From an uncultured Nioella sp. (GTDB lineage Bacteria > Pseudomonadota > Alphaproteobacteria > Rhodobacterales > Rhodobacteraceae), in NCBI GenBank assembly GCA_947498125.1, contig CANMJH010000001.1, forward strand, positions 868,001 through 932,000: DNA of 64,000 bases. Direction: 5' to 3'. Position 1 is the stretch's first letter. Every line of letters starts with the position of its first letter. The notes under the pieces are model-generated. The model was given only the letters and a program-made list of their open reading frames with translations. It was not told the DNA's origin and searched no databases. This document shows, in pieces, positions 36,744 to 46,463 of this stretch. Made by a program: the position numbers and the translations under genes.

Positions 36744-39524
36744 TCAGCCCTCGCTTGCATTCAAAGAATATAGCGCGCCGGGTTCGTCAGAAAACTCTGC
36801 GATTTCAACGGCCAATAGACGGATAGGCGCCGAAGGGCCGTTCAGGATACGAAAGGCGCCCTCCTCGACCAAAGCATAATCAGAGGCGGCGCCGGGCAAA
36901 ACGGCGACATCGCGCCCTGCCCCGCCATGCGCCCGATCACCGGGGCCAAGGATCAGCCGATCATCGCCGCCGCGCGCAATAAAGATATCGCGCTCGGCGC
37001 TGCCCTCAAGCGTATCAGCAAGGCCGGTCCCAGTGACGTAAAGCCCATGCGAGAATGCGGTTTCGGCCCGCTCCTCCCACTCTCCACCAGCAGTGGCGTT
37101 GTAGGCCTCAAGCGTGGCCCAACGTGGGTTGCTGTCAGAAAGATGACGCAGCGCCCCCCAACTGCCCCAAGGGGTTGGGGCATTTACATCTACAAAGGCA
37201 TTAAAGAGCGTCCCGCCCGCAGCGCGCCATCCGGTCAAAAGCTCGGCATAAAGAACGGCCATGTCTTCGCTATAACTATAAGATTGAAAGGCCGCGGTCA
37301 GCACCTCATTGGCGACGTTGTCGCCGATGCCGACAATATGTGTGCCGCCTTCATACATCACCATGTCCAGCCCGTAATTGGCGGCAACATCGGCATGATA
37401 AGGAAAGACATTTTCATTGAGGTCTTCAATCGAGCCACTGCGCAAAGCGTCGGTCATGTTTTCGGTAAAAACGCCGTCTTCAATCCAGCTGAGCACCTCG
37501 GGAACGCGGTCATCCATGCCCATCTCAACACCAAAATACCCAGCAACGGCATAGGCATCAAAACTATCGGCGGGAGGCGGCAGGCCCTCTTCTGTGGCCA
37601 GCGGCGCGGTCAATGCAGCCTCTTCCAATCCGGGCCATGACGCTTGCGTTCCGATCACGCGAATAAGGCGATCTTCTTGACCTTGAAACACCTCGGCCCA
37701 GATATCCGCCATTTCAGCCGCTCTGAGGCCGCCATATTGCATCCACGCATCACCTGTGGCCCCATCCCATCTGGCAGCAGCCTGCGCAGCCGCCCAATGG
37801 GCTTGCGGGAACAAGAAGTTCCAAACCTCATTGGAGTATTCCACATAGGATCTCAGGTCCGGGGCAAGCCGCGCTTCGACATATTCGGCGAAGTTTCGGA
37901 AATAGCGGTCATCGGCCATATGGGGCAATGTAAACCACGGGTCGGCGCCGACCTGATTGGAAAGCCGGACTAGCAGTTCAACCGGAACGCCCCGCCGCAC
38001 GAAGGTGTAGTCGGACATTACCGGGCGATCTTCCCAAATAATCTGGAGCGATCCGTTCGTGTGCATCCAATCCATGAAGCGCAACGAGCGCAGATCCTGA
38101 ATTCGGGCAACCCAATCGGGGTTAAACGCCTCGCCCAACTCCCAAAGCGCGATGTGATCATCGGCCAGAACGACAATATTGCGGATGGGATTTGACGCGT
38201 TTGTTTCTTCAATGCGTAGCGCCACAGGCCCGTCACCGGGGCGGAAGCTGAACCATGCAACATGGTCCTGTATCTCCACCTCTTCGGCGCGCCCGCCAAT
38301 CAAAAAACGCCCGTCCCCTTCCCATGTGACGCGGTAGCGACCCACGGTATCACGTGCCTCTTCTGGCAGGTCTGTCAGGATAAAGCTCTCTAATGCGGTG
38401 ACATTGTTTGGGATCTCAATCGGCCACCCTTCGGGCGACAAAAAGCCCTGCATCTCAAGATCATCCGCCGACACTCCGCCCCATTGCCCGTCAAGATGCC
38501 CAACCCAAGGCCGCGCGGATTTCATCAAATCCACGAAAGGCATCTGGGTTGACCAATCGGCAATCCCGTTCAGCCCCATCGCCAAAGCGGGATCGGTCAG
38601 GCCCGTGGCAGGTGGGGGCGTCAAAGCGCCATCCAGCGCTGCGCCTTGGCTGCGCGACCAGATCAGGCTGATGATTTCGGGATAAGACGCCTCAATATCG
38701 GGGTGAAGCCCTTCTGGAAATGGCTCCAGCATCGGCGGCGCTTCGTTGTAGATGGCGGCGTAGGTGATGAGGCTGGCAAGAAAATAGAGGGTCGGCGTGC
38801 CATGTGGGGACTCATCAAGATAAAGATCCGTCGCTTCAATTTCATCAAGGGGACCATCCGAAAACAGGCCCGCAAGAACCGAAGCCACCGGAATAAGTGT
38901 CAGGTCCAAATCGGGCAGCTGATCTGCGACCTGATCGACATAATCGGTGTACCAATCATGGTAATCGCCGCGATTGAACCGATGATAGCGGCGCAAATCG
39001 CGATCCGATGGCGGGAAATTTCGTGCGACAAGGGCCATATCTGACCAGCCCTCGTATATAAAGAACCGCGCGTCAGGCACTTGGAACGCAGTCCAGTCAA
39101 AGACCCGGACAGTGCGTTCAACAGCGGTGTAGCCTTCTGGGTTGTTCCACGGAAATGGCTCATCTGGCGCTTCGGATTGCACGAAGTTCCGTGGGTTCAG
39201 AATGATGGTGTCAAATTCGGCCCGCCGGAACGCCATACGCTCTGCATCCCATGCGGGTGTAACGGCCTCAAAGGACCAGTTCGGCGATGGCGGCAGGTTG
39301 CTGCCGAAGGTTGTCAAATCGCCAAATGTGCCCGAGGCCGCGAAACCATGCCCGCCCGCCTCGGCCAATAGCGCCAGCCAATGCGGAACCGAGGTTTCTT
39401 CAGTGTCCGAGATATGGTTAATCAGCGAATTGCCGTAGAAAAACGTCCGCAAATCTTCGGCGCGCAGCGGCGCGGCCAAAAGGCAAAGCGCCGTAACGGC
39501 CCCTAGAAGTTTATTCAGCCGCAT
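36744..39524 (-). CDS. large secreted protein: SGNH-like plus glycosidase-like domains with RTX-like C-terminus
   Basis: About 926 residues from the ATG at 39524. Signal peptide MRLNKLLGAVTALCLLAAPL, then a region with GNSLINH (31-37) and LDESPHGTP (236-244) that recalls an SGNH esterase. The middle (about 470-810) looks like a TIM-barrel glycosidase: VEYSNEVWN (561-569) and MVMYEGGTH (721-729) give two glutamates spaced like acid/base E566 and nucleophile E725 of clan GH-A. The tail has Asp/Gly repeats, GSAERDIFIARGGDDRL and GDRAHGGAGRD. It sits between two glycosyltransferase genes, so modification or cutting of the local polysaccharide is plausible. No domain assignment is proven. Confidence 0.6.
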   Translation of the reverse strand: MRLNKLLGAVTALCLLAAPLRAEDLRTFFYGNSLINHISDTEETSVPHWLALLAEAGGHGFAASGTFGDLTTFGSNLPPSPNWSFEAVTPAWDAERMAFRRAEFDTIILNPRNFVQSEAPDEPFPWNNPEGYTAVERTVRVFDWTAFQVPDARFFIYEGWSDMALVARNFPPSDRDLRRYHRFNRGDYHDWYTDYVDQVADQLPDLDLTLIPVASVLAGLFSDGPLDEIEATDLYLDESPHGTPTLYFLASLITYAAIYNEAPPMLEPFPEGLHPDIEASYPEIISLIWSRSQGAALDGALTPPPATGLTDPALAMGLNGIADWSTQMPFVDLMKSARPWVGHLDGQWGGVSADDLEMQGFLSPEGWPIEIPNNVTALESFILTDLPEEARDTVGRYRVTWEGDGRFLIGGRAEEVEIQDHVAWFSFRPGDGPVALRIEETNASNPIRNIVVLADDHIALWELGEAFNPDWVARIQDLRSLRFMDWMHTNGSLQIIWEDRPVMSDYTFVRRGVPVELLVRLSNQVGADPWFTLPHMADDRYFRNFAEYVEARLAPDLRSYVEYSNEVWNFLFPQAHWAAAQAAARWDGATGDAWMQYGGLRAAEMADIWAEVFQGQEDRLIRVIGTQASWPGLEEAALTAPLATEEGLPPPADSFDAYAVAGYFGVEMGMDDRVPEVLSWIEDGVFTENMTDALRSGSIEDLNENVFPYHADVAANYGLDMVMYEGGTHIVGIGDNVANEVLTAAFQSYSYSEDMAVLYAELLTGWRAAGGTLFNAFVDVNAPTPWGSWGALRHLSDSNPRWATLEAYNATAGGEWEERAETAFSHGLYVTGTGLADTLEGSAERDIFIARGGDDRLILGPGDRAHGGAGRDVAVLPGAASDYALVEEGAFRILNGPSAPIRLLAVEIAEFSDEPGALYSLNASEG

Positions 39525-40848
39525 GTGCACCCTCGCGATGATCATCAGATAGCAAGACCGGTTTAGCGCCACCGCCTGCCAAAACCCACTCATAGATTTG
39601 AGAAATTTGTGCCGCCTTCTGTGCCCAAGTGAAATCCCTTTCGACCCTTTGCCGGGCCAAATGACCGGCCGCGGCCAAATTCTGTGGCGCGGATGCCAAT
39701 TCGGTAAGCTTCGTGCGGAAACCTTTGATGATCTGATCACGCGATCCCATTGGAACCTTCCAGCCTGTGCCGTCCGTCAAAAGCTCAGCCGGCCCCGCAT
39801 AATCAACAATCAGTGACGGCAAGCCCATCGCCATTGCTTCCAGCACGACGCCGCCGCCAAATTCCCGAATGCTGGGGAAGGCCAAAAGATCGGTTTGGCC
39901 AGCTACCTTTTGAACGTCGCCATGGGCCATCCAGCCGTGAAAATTGACGGCCTCTGCAACGCCAAGTCGGTCTGCTAGCGCTTTCAGATTAGGCAAGATC
40001 GGGCCGTCGCCAATCATCTCGATTTGCAACTGCCCAGAGGCCAGCAAAGGCGCGGCCGCCTCGATCAACATATCGGGTCCTTTATAGGGAACCATACGGC
40101 CAATGAAGACAGCGCGCAGCGGGCCATCGGCGCGCGCGCCGCTTCGGGCTGGAAACTTGCTCAGGTCCACGGCATTTTCGGGCAAGTAAAAACGTCGCTC
40201 GGCCAGGTTTGAGGGGATTTCAGATGCGGTGTGGCGCGAGCCTGCGATGATTGCGCTTGCATGGCGCAGGCTGCGCGTGCGGCCGGGCAACGCCTTATAC
40301 GCACCGCGCAAATAGCTGAGCCATTCCTTTTCCTTGCGGCGTTCGGCGTCAAATTCTTTTGGCCACGGCACGCCGCCATTCAGCGGCCCCAGTACAAACG
40401 GCACCCCAGCCCGCGCGCATTTTGCGGCCAGAGGGCTGGAAATGGTCGGCGAAAGAGGGGTAATGCGGTGCACCAGATCATACTGCCCTTCGCGCAGCGC
40501 ATCGCCAAATTGCCGCCAAATCAGCCGTTCGAAATGCGGGTAGGATATGGCGTTGATAAGCTGCAACGTGGTCCAGCCTTTGCCCTCTCCCATCCTCAAC
40601 TTTTCGCCAAGTGCCCATAAAGGGCGGGCAACGGCCTCGGAATCGATAAAGCTCACGTCCTGGCCTTCGATCAGACCCGCCGCCAAAATCGCATCCCGAT
40701 TGCGGATTTGAGTAACCAAATGCACATCGCAATGCGCCTTGAGGGCTTGCGACAAAGACCATCCAATCAATGGCACCGATACCCAGTCGGGGTTTGCGGC
40801 TTCGGCTATCGCCAGAATTTTGCGTCTCGGCTGCATGTCACCCCTCAT
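39511..40848 (-). CDS. glycosyltransferase family 4 protein (GT-B fold)
   Basis: 445 residues. N-terminal GPLNGGVPWPKEFDAERR, middle AVFIGRMVPYKGPDMLIEAA, donor motif EFGGGVVLEAMAMGLPSLI with the EX7E glutamates. The ATG overlaps the stop of the polymerase-like gene (ATGA) and its end overlaps the start of the large secreted protein gene by 14 bases, so these three are one transcript. Confidence 0.88.
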   Translation of the reverse strand: MRGDMQPRRKILAIAEAANPDWVSVPLIGWSLSQALKAHCDVHLVTQIRNRDAILAAGLIEGQDVSFIDSEAVARPLWALGEKLRMGEGKGWTTLQLINAISYPHFERLIWRQFGDALREGQYDLVHRITPLSPTISSPLAAKCARAGVPFVLGPLNGGVPWPKEFDAERRKEKEWLSYLRGAYKALPGRTRSLRHASAIIAGSRHTASEIPSNLAERRFYLPENAVDLSKFPARSGARADGPLRAVFIGRMVPYKGPDMLIEAAAPLLASGQLQIEMIGDGPILPNLKALADRLGVAEAVNFHGWMAHGDVQKVAGQTDLLAFPSIREFGGGVVLEAMAMGLPSLIVDYAGPAELLTDGTGWKVPMGSRDQIIKGFRTKLTELASAPQNLAAAGHLARQRVERDFTWAQKAAQISQIYEWVLAGGGAKPVLLSDDHREGAHAAE

Positions 40849-42224
40849 AAAACCGTTTGTAGCGGAGCGGGTTTGGGCCGCATCGCCAGTTTCACACGTT
40901 CAGCATAGCCCAAAAGCGCCCCCGCAAAGAGCCATGTCATCGGTGTCAGTGTCGCATTTGGCATCATATCAATCGTGTTGATCCCCAAAATCAGGGCAAC
41001 ACCGCCCAGCCATGGCGCAATAACCTCAACCGTTCGCCGGGTCCGGCGCCATAGCAAAAAGATCGGAAGGGTCAGAAGACCAAATTCAGCGAGAAACCCA
41101 ACCCAGCCATAAACCCCAATTGTAATGATCCAGCGCCCGTCAGTCGTTGTCAGACGTTCACCCGTAAATTCATCATAGAGTTGATTGCGCCCCCAACTGC
41201 CCCATCCAAAAATTGGCCGCTCGGCTGCGCGTTCAATCAGGATATTCTCATTTTGAAGTCGGAAATTCAGAGACCCTGCGCGCTCTCCGCTATACTCTGC
41301 GATCATTTCCACAATCTGTTCTTCAGGTAGTAGTTCAAGCGTTTTGAGGGTGGGATAGGCCATCGCTATAGCCGCCAGAACCACAGCCACCCGGATCTGC
41401 ATGCGCGTCGAGAAAAACGCGATGAATGGCACAAAGGCAATCGCATAGAGCAAGGACGCAACTGATTTACACAAAATCAGCACAACGAACATGTAGCAGG
41501 CCAAGGCCCACCAAAGGAACGCCCGGCGGCCCGGATCGCTGCGCGCAATGGTAAAGCCCGCCAAAACAGCCGTAAGCGCCAAAAACGCTGCCCAAAGCCC
41601 GTGATAAAGGAACACAATCGGACGAAAGCCCCCCGCCCGCATCATTTGTTCGAAACTGTGCTGAAAATATCCATAGATCCAGATATTCAGCTGCGGGCTA
41701 AGCCGCACTTCCAACAGCATGGGCAGCGAATAAAACAACCCGGCAATGAACATCGCAAAGACCAGATCCCGCAAGTCGGAATCAGTGCGCAGAAAGTTTT
41801 GCGCCAAAATCATCGGTGACAAAAGCAGGGCTTGGTTGATGCATTGCGCGATACCTTCACGAAACACCAAACCCGGCAGACGGAACTGGCCGAAAAATAC
41901 CGGATCAGGATTGGTCAGCACCGTGCCCATTGGACTGAGCACAAAGGCCAGCGCCAGCACCTTTGCCGCAGGGTGGGTCGGCATAATCTCGATTTTGTCG
42001 CGGTGCAATATAAAGCAAGCAAACAGCGCAACAATGCTGGGAATGGTTTCTTTTGACAGCGGCGGCAAAAGTGGAAAGTCAAATCCGGCGGGCGGCGGCG
42101 GCAACAAAAGATAGCCAGCAATTAAACATGCCATCAAAGCGCGCGCCGGAGGCAGCTTGACGAATAGCCAAACTGATATCACCGGCCAGATCACCAGCAT
42201 CAGGTTTGCAAGCGCATTGGGCAT
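40845..42224 (-). CDS. Wzy/O-antigen ligase-like polysaccharide polymerase
   Basis: 459 residues with about 11 membrane helices and a large loop (about residues 290-345, containing YSGERAGSLNFRLQNENILI and PIFGWGSWGRNQLYDE) like the periplasmic loop of the O-antigen ligase/Wzy family. Such proteins join repeat units on the periplasmic side. It begins the minus-strand run polymerase-GT4-secreted enzyme and is divergent from another glycosyltransferase gene. Confidence 0.82.
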   Translation of the reverse strand: MPNALANLMLVIWPVISVWLFVKLPPARALMACLIAGYLLLPPPPAGFDFPLLPPLSKETIPSIVALFACFILHRDKIEIMPTHPAAKVLALAFVLSPMGTVLTNPDPVFFGQFRLPGLVFREGIAQCINQALLLSPMILAQNFLRTDSDLRDLVFAMFIAGLFYSLPMLLEVRLSPQLNIWIYGYFQHSFEQMMRAGGFRPIVFLYHGLWAAFLALTAVLAGFTIARSDPGRRAFLWWALACYMFVVLILCKSVASLLYAIAFVPFIAFFSTRMQIRVAVVLAAIAMAYPTLKTLELLPEEQIVEMIAEYSGERAGSLNFRLQNENILIERAAERPIFGWGSWGRNQLYDEFTGERLTTTDGRWIITIGVYGWVGFLAEFGLLTLPIFLLWRRTRRTVEVIAPWLGGVALILGINTIDMMPNATLTPMTWLFAGALLGYAERVKLAMRPKPAPLQTVL

Positions 42225-42276
42225 GGGCTGCCTGTTATCCTTTTTCCGACTGCTTCGTCATGTTTATGCCCGGATT

Positions 42277-42292
42277 CCCCCCTAAAGGGGGG
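42277..42292. promoter_or_regulatory. perfect GC-rich palindrome between divergent polysaccharide genes
   Basis: CCCCCC-TAAA-GGGGGG forms a perfect six-pair repeat in the 145 bases between the divergent polymerase and glycosyltransferase genes. It may be a regulator site or a short hairpin. A looser similar element, CCC-TCCAAAA-GGG, lies just upstream of the ExoY-like gene at about 44234-44246. Confidence 0.45.
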
Positions 42293-42369
42293 TATAACAA
42301 GGTGTTTACCTTAAAGATGCGGCAGAAATATGCCCAGTTACGGCCCGAGCAGACCAAGGATAAGATAAA

Positions 42370-43542
42370 ATGCCCGATCCCGGCGCCATTCGGCCTAAGG
42401 TCGCCTATCTGAGCGATTTCAGCCCGCTCGACCCGCAGGCCTATTCCGGTGGGAATGCGCGTATTTTCAATGCGTTGCAAGCCCATGTTGGGGATGTCAC
42501 CGTGCTTGACCCCGGCTGGGGTTTGGCCGAACCTTTGCGCCGCGCCGTTCTGGCCGCGCCCGAAGCTTTGTCGATCCGCGCGCGGTGGCGGCTTCATCTG
42601 GCATTGGCGCCGCTCATTGCCCGAAATGTTGCCCGGCAATTGAAGGGCGCGCGATACGATGTCCTTTTTGGCGCTTATAGCTTTCATTCTCTGTCGCGGC
42701 TTCGCCTGCCCTACCCCATCATCACCGCCTACACGTCGGACGCGACGCCGACGATCTATAAACAATCTGAAATCGGTCAGAGTTTTGGCTCGTGGTTCTC
42801 GCCGTCGCGGATGATAGATCCTTTGATTGAACGCGCCGAAGCGCGGGTGTTCCGGTCTGTTGATCTTGCGCTTTGGCCGTCGGACTGGCTGAATGACGCC
42901 GCTCGGGCACGCTATGGCCTTTCGCCCGAACGCTCGTTGACGCTGCCTTGGGGCGCCAATGTCGCGGATCCTGGGCACGGCGAGGTAAATCCACTTATTC
43001 CGGGTGGGCCGCTTGAGATCCTGCTTGTCGGCCGGGACTGGAACGCTAAGGGAGGTTGGGTCACGGCGGCTACCGTTGACGCCTTGCGTGCGCAAGGTGT
43101 GGAGGCCAATTTGACCGTAATTGGCTGCACACCACCGCCCGAAATCTCTCGGGAGTTTTTGACCGTCTATCCGCATCTCGATAAATCCAAGCCTGAAGAG
43201 CTGGCGCAATTCAATGCCGCCTTTCGCAAGGCCCATTTCCTGATGATGCCTTCTATGGAATCCTACGGCTTTGCCTTCTGCGAAGCCTCGGCCTATGCCC
43301 TTCCGTCCTTGTGCCTGCGTGCCGGCGGCATTCCGGTTTTTGACGGCGAAAATGGTCACGCGTTGCCTTTGGGATCGGGCCCGCAAGATTTTGCAGCCAT
43401 CATCCAAACCTATTTGAATGCGCCCGAAAAACATAACGCCCTGCGCAAAAGCGCAAGGCAGGTCTATGAGGATCGTTTGAATTGGAAAGCATGGGGCCAA
43501 GCCGTTGCGCAGCATTTATCTGCTGCGCAAACCCGTCTTTAG
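42370..43542 (+). CDS. glycosyltransferase (GT4-like, GT-B fold)
   Basis: 390 residues. It begins near KVAYLSDFSPLDPQAYSGGN, has the donor-domain start EILLVGRDWNAKGGWVTAA and the EX7E block ESYGFAFCEASAYALPSL. The region YDVLFGAYSFHSLSRLRLPY is typical of the N-terminal domain. It ends tail-to-tail with the ExoY-like gene, overlapping 4 bases. Substrate unknown. Confidence 0.85.
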   Translation: MPDPGAIRPKVAYLSDFSPLDPQAYSGGNARIFNALQAHVGDVTVLDPGWGLAEPLRRAVLAAPEALSIRARWRLHLALAPLIARNVARQLKGARYDVLFGAYSFHSLSRLRLPYPIITAYTSDATPTIYKQSEIGQSFGSWFSPSRMIDPLIERAEARVFRSVDLALWPSDWLNDAARARYGLSPERSLTLPWGANVADPGHGEVNPLIPGGPLEILLVGRDWNAKGGWVTAATVDALRAQGVEANLTVIGCTPPPEISREFLTVYPHLDKSKPEELAQFNAAFRKAHFLMMPSMESYGFAFCEASAYALPSLCLRAGGIPVFDGENGHALPLGSGPQDFAAIIQTYLNAPEKHNALRKSARQVYEDRLNWKAWGQAVAQHLSAAQTRL

Positions 43543-44225
43543 TGACCTGTGCCGCGCAAAACCACCGCGAAGGTCCGGTAGATCACTGACAGATCCGTAA
43601 CAAAGGACAGCTGCCGGAAATACGCCTGATCAAAGCTTGCCCGCTCGTGAAAGCTGCTGTCATTGCGCGATGAGATTTGCCACAAGCCGGTGATCCCGGG
43701 GCGCATCGCGTAATATTCGGTTCCGGGATAAAGCGTGCGCTGTTCCAGCATCATGGGGCGCGGCCCGACGATGGACATTTCACCCTTCAGCACATTCCAA
43801 ACCTGTGGAAGCTCGTCCAGCGATGTCCGCCGCAAGAAACGGCCAAAACGCGTAATCCGCGGATCATCTTTCAGCTTTTGATACGTCGTCCATTCAGCAT
43901 GTGCTTCGGGATTGCTACGCAGATATTCCGCCAAAACCAAATCGGCATCACGCACCATTGTGCGCATCTTCCACATCCCGAATTTCTCGCCGTTCAATCC
44001 AACCCGTTCCTGTCGGTAGAAGGGCGACCCACCCTCGCGGATGATCAGAAGAAGTGCAGAAACTGCGATGATTAAGAATGCCGGAATGGCCGTCACTGCT
44101 ACGATTGAAACATCAACAAGACGCTTGGCAAATGACCTGTAAAGGCCCTGCGGCGACACCATTTGCACGGGTGCCAAAGCGATTGGAGCTTGGTCCTCTG
44201 AAAAGAGGCCGAAACGCTCATACAT
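43539..44225 (-). CDS. initiating sugar transferase, ExoY-like
   Basis: Moves a phosphosugar (often galactose- or glucose-1-phosphate) onto undecaprenyl phosphate to start a repeat unit. 228 residues, the short single-helix type: one hydrophobic segment (about residues 38-62), then RQERVGLNGEKFGMWKMRTM, FGRFLRRTSLDELPQVWNVL, KGEMSIVGPRPMM and MRPGITGLWQISSRND, all diagnostic. It is monocistronic at the edge of the locus and preceded by a long AT-rich region. Sugar identity unknown. Confidence 0.93.
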   Translation of the reverse strand: MYERFGLFSEDQAPIALAPVQMVSPQGLYRSFAKRLVDVSIVAVTAIPAFLIIAVSALLLIIREGGSPFYRQERVGLNGEKFGMWKMRTMVRDADLVLAEYLRSNPEAHAEWTTYQKLKDDPRITRFGRFLRRTSLDELPQVWNVLKGEMSIVGPRPMMLEQRTLYPGTEYYAMRPGITGLWQISSRNDSSFHERASFDQAYFRQLSFVTDLSVIYRTFAVVLRGTGH

Positions 44226-45143
44226 TACCCATACCCTCCAAAAGGGTTACGCCCGTCCCCGGGACGTAAAAAAACGTGCTCTGCCATAGCGCCCGGCGAC
44301 TCTGGGCACTTGGAAGTAGTCATTCATTTTTTGGGTGCGATAGGTCGCAGGCAGACATCCGAGATTATCAGACGTGATCGAACCATCCCCACCTTTTCAA
44401 TGATCCTTTGACGGGGTGGCAGCCCCATATGCCAAGTTGGATTACCGAAAAGTCACGGCCGATCAGCGCCATCGCACAGGGGTAAATAAGCATTTATGGC
44501 ACAATTTAGTCAATTGATTTTGGTCATATTTCAACCTTAAGTTGTTCTACAAAATGTGGTGAGAAAAGGGCAATCACACCTATCTAGGGGCTTGATATTC
44601 TTAAATTTGCCGATTCATACCCCGTTAACCATTTGTCGCGATTGTTTACGTAAAGGAAACAAATTGGCAGGAATATTCAACCTGAGGATGATTTTTGATC
44701 GAATTGTGAACCAATTTCGATAAGATCTTAATTAATTGGTGCCAGATTATCTATAATGGTGGCAAATTCGGGGCTCCTTTTTGTCTAAATAGATCGTGTC
44801 CAAACTGGGGCGGAATGCAGGCAAAAGCCGATCACAAATGGGTCAGACATTTCATTTTTTTCAGCCACTCTTCCTAGGGTTGAAAAATGTGGCGCAACAA
44901 TGGCGGGCTGTATCTAAAATTGTTTTTATATGGGCGATTTGTTGCCACATTCCGATTCGGACCTATCAGCCATCCATCCGGCTAATCTTGGAAAAACAGA
45001 TGGTTAATGGACGGGGGTCGAATGAGCCGCCTCAATGGTGCCGGCAAAATTTTTGCCAAAAATCCGCCATAATCCGCTGATTGCTTGATCACGGCCAGCC
45101 CCGGCCCCATAACCAAGATACATTAACCCTTTTAGGAGCTTTC
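44226..45143. other. long AT-rich non-coding region with repeats
   Basis: 918 bases with no convincing gene. From about 44480 to 44780 it is markedly AT-rich. I see a palindrome TTTACGTAAA (44645-44654), an inverted repeat ACCAATT N17 AATTGGT (44710-44740), CGTCCC-C-GGGACG close to the ExoY-like start (44254-44266), and TTAACCAT (44625-44632) plus its reverse ATGGTTAA (45000-45007), which resemble CtrA half-sites. This is probably control DNA for the ExoY-like gene and the CNNM gene. Confidence 0.5.
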
Positions 45144-46463
45144 ATGCCTGACGCAGCGCCTGTGTTCGACACAAGTTTTTGGATCACCGCCGGAGCCATT
45201 TTTGCGCTTTTGTTCCTGTCGGCCTTTTTTTCGGGGTCTGAAACCGCGCTGACAGCGGCGTCTCGCGGCAAGCTTCGTACCCAAGCCGACAAAGGATCGC
45301 GCGGCGCCGCGCGTGCTTTGCACCTGACGGAAGATAGCGAACGCCTGATCGGGTCGGTTTTGCTCGGCAACAACCTGGTGAATATCCTTGCCGCGTCTTT
45401 GGCGACTGCACTGTTCACGACGGCCTTTGGCGAAAGCGGCGTTGCTGTTGCGACATTGGTCATGACCGTGCTGGTTTTGGTCTTCGCAGAGGTTTTGCCA
45501 AAGACCTATGCCATCACAAATGCCGAAACCGCGGCGGCGGCGGTGTCCCCGATTATCCGCGTCGTCATTTTGATCTTCTCGCCGATAGTCTCGATGGTGC
45601 AGGTTCTGGTGCGCGCTATGCTGCGGATTTTTGGCGTGCAAACCGACCCGGATAGCGCCGTTTTGTCGGCGCGCGAAGAAATCGCAGGTGCAATTACGCT
45701 TGGCCATTCTGAGGGCGCGGTTGAAAAGGAACATCGCGACCGGCTGCTAGGCGCGCTTGATCTGGGGGACCGTACCGTCGATGAAATTATGCTTCATCGC
45801 TCACATATCGAGATGATTGATGCAGATGATGACGGCCCTGCAATTCTAAGCCAATTGCTCGAGTCGCCCTATACCCGCCTGCCCGTCTTTCGCGAAGAAC
45901 ATGAAAATATCATTGGCGTTGTGCATGCCAAAGATGTGTTGCGCTCGATGGACCGGTTGATGCGCGGCCCCGATGCATCCGAAGATGGACTTGATGCGTT
46001 CAACGTCGCTGATGTGGCAATGCCCGCGTATTTTGTGCCCGAAACCACAACGCTTGATGATCAGATGCGGCAATTCCTGCGGCGCCACACGCATTTTGCG
46101 TTGGTCGTCGATGAATATGGCGCGCTTCGTGGGCTCATCACGTTGGAAGATATCCTTGAAGAGATTGTCGGCGAAATCACCGATGAGTTTGACGTTGAAG
46201 AAGATGTTGACCTCGCCCCTGCCGCCGATGGCAGCTACGAAATCGATGGCGCGATGACCATTCGTGACCTTAACCGTGCGGCTGACTGGAACCTTCCTGA
46301 CGAAGAGGCCAACACGGTTGCAGGCCTCGTTATTCATGAAGCGCAGGTTATCCCGGAAAGCGGACAAGTCTTTAGTTTCCACGGGTTCCGATTTGAAGTT
46401 GCAGAGCGAGAAGAAAACCGGCTGACTCTTCTGCGCATCCGCAAGCTGCAAGATCTTGGTTGA
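45144..46463 (+). CDS. CNNM/CorC (HlyC/CorC) family membrane protein with CBS domains
   Basis: 439 residues from the ATG at 45144, chosen because AGGAG at 45134-45138 is just upstream. The N-terminal DUF21 part has FLSAFFSGSETALTAASRGK and about four helices. Two CBS motifs follow (EIMLHRSHIEMIDADDDGP and the region ending FALVVDEYGALRGLITLEDI), then the CorC_HlyC domain ending at LRIRKLQ. Members are linked to magnesium or cobalt handling. The end overlaps the next gene by 8 bases. Confidence 0.9.
   Translation: MPDAAPVFDTSFWITAGAIFALLFLSAFFSGSETALTAASRGKLRTQADKGSRGAARALHLTEDSERLIGSVLLGNNLVNILAASLATALFTTAFGESGVAVATLVMTVLVLVFAEVLPKTYAITNAETAAAAVSPIIRVVILIFSPIVSMVQVLVRAMLRIFGVQTDPDSAVLSAREEIAGAITLGHSEGAVEKEHRDRLLGALDLGDRTVDEIMLHRSHIEMIDADDDGPAILSQLLESPYTRLPVFREEHENIIGVVHAKDVLRSMDRLMRGPDASEDGLDAFNVADVAMPAYFVPETTTLDDQMRQFLRRHTHFALVVDEYGALRGLITLEDILEEIVGEITDEFDVEEDVDLAPAADGSYEIDGAMTIRDLNRAADWNLPDEEANTVAGLVIHEAQVIPESGQVFSFHGFRFEVAEREENRLTLLRIRKLQDLG

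Noticed and set aside
35432-36760. 442-codon open frame on the minus strand
   Set aside because: Antisense to a glycosyltransferase with intact EX7E motif; Arg/Gln-rich product typical of shadow frames.
42235-43515. 426-codon open frame on the minus strand
   Set aside because: Antisense to another glycosyltransferase gene; no motif or ribosome site.
44796-45080. 94-codon open frame before the CNNM gene
   Set aside because: No ribosome site or recognisable feature and low coding quality; it lies in AT-rich control-like DNA.
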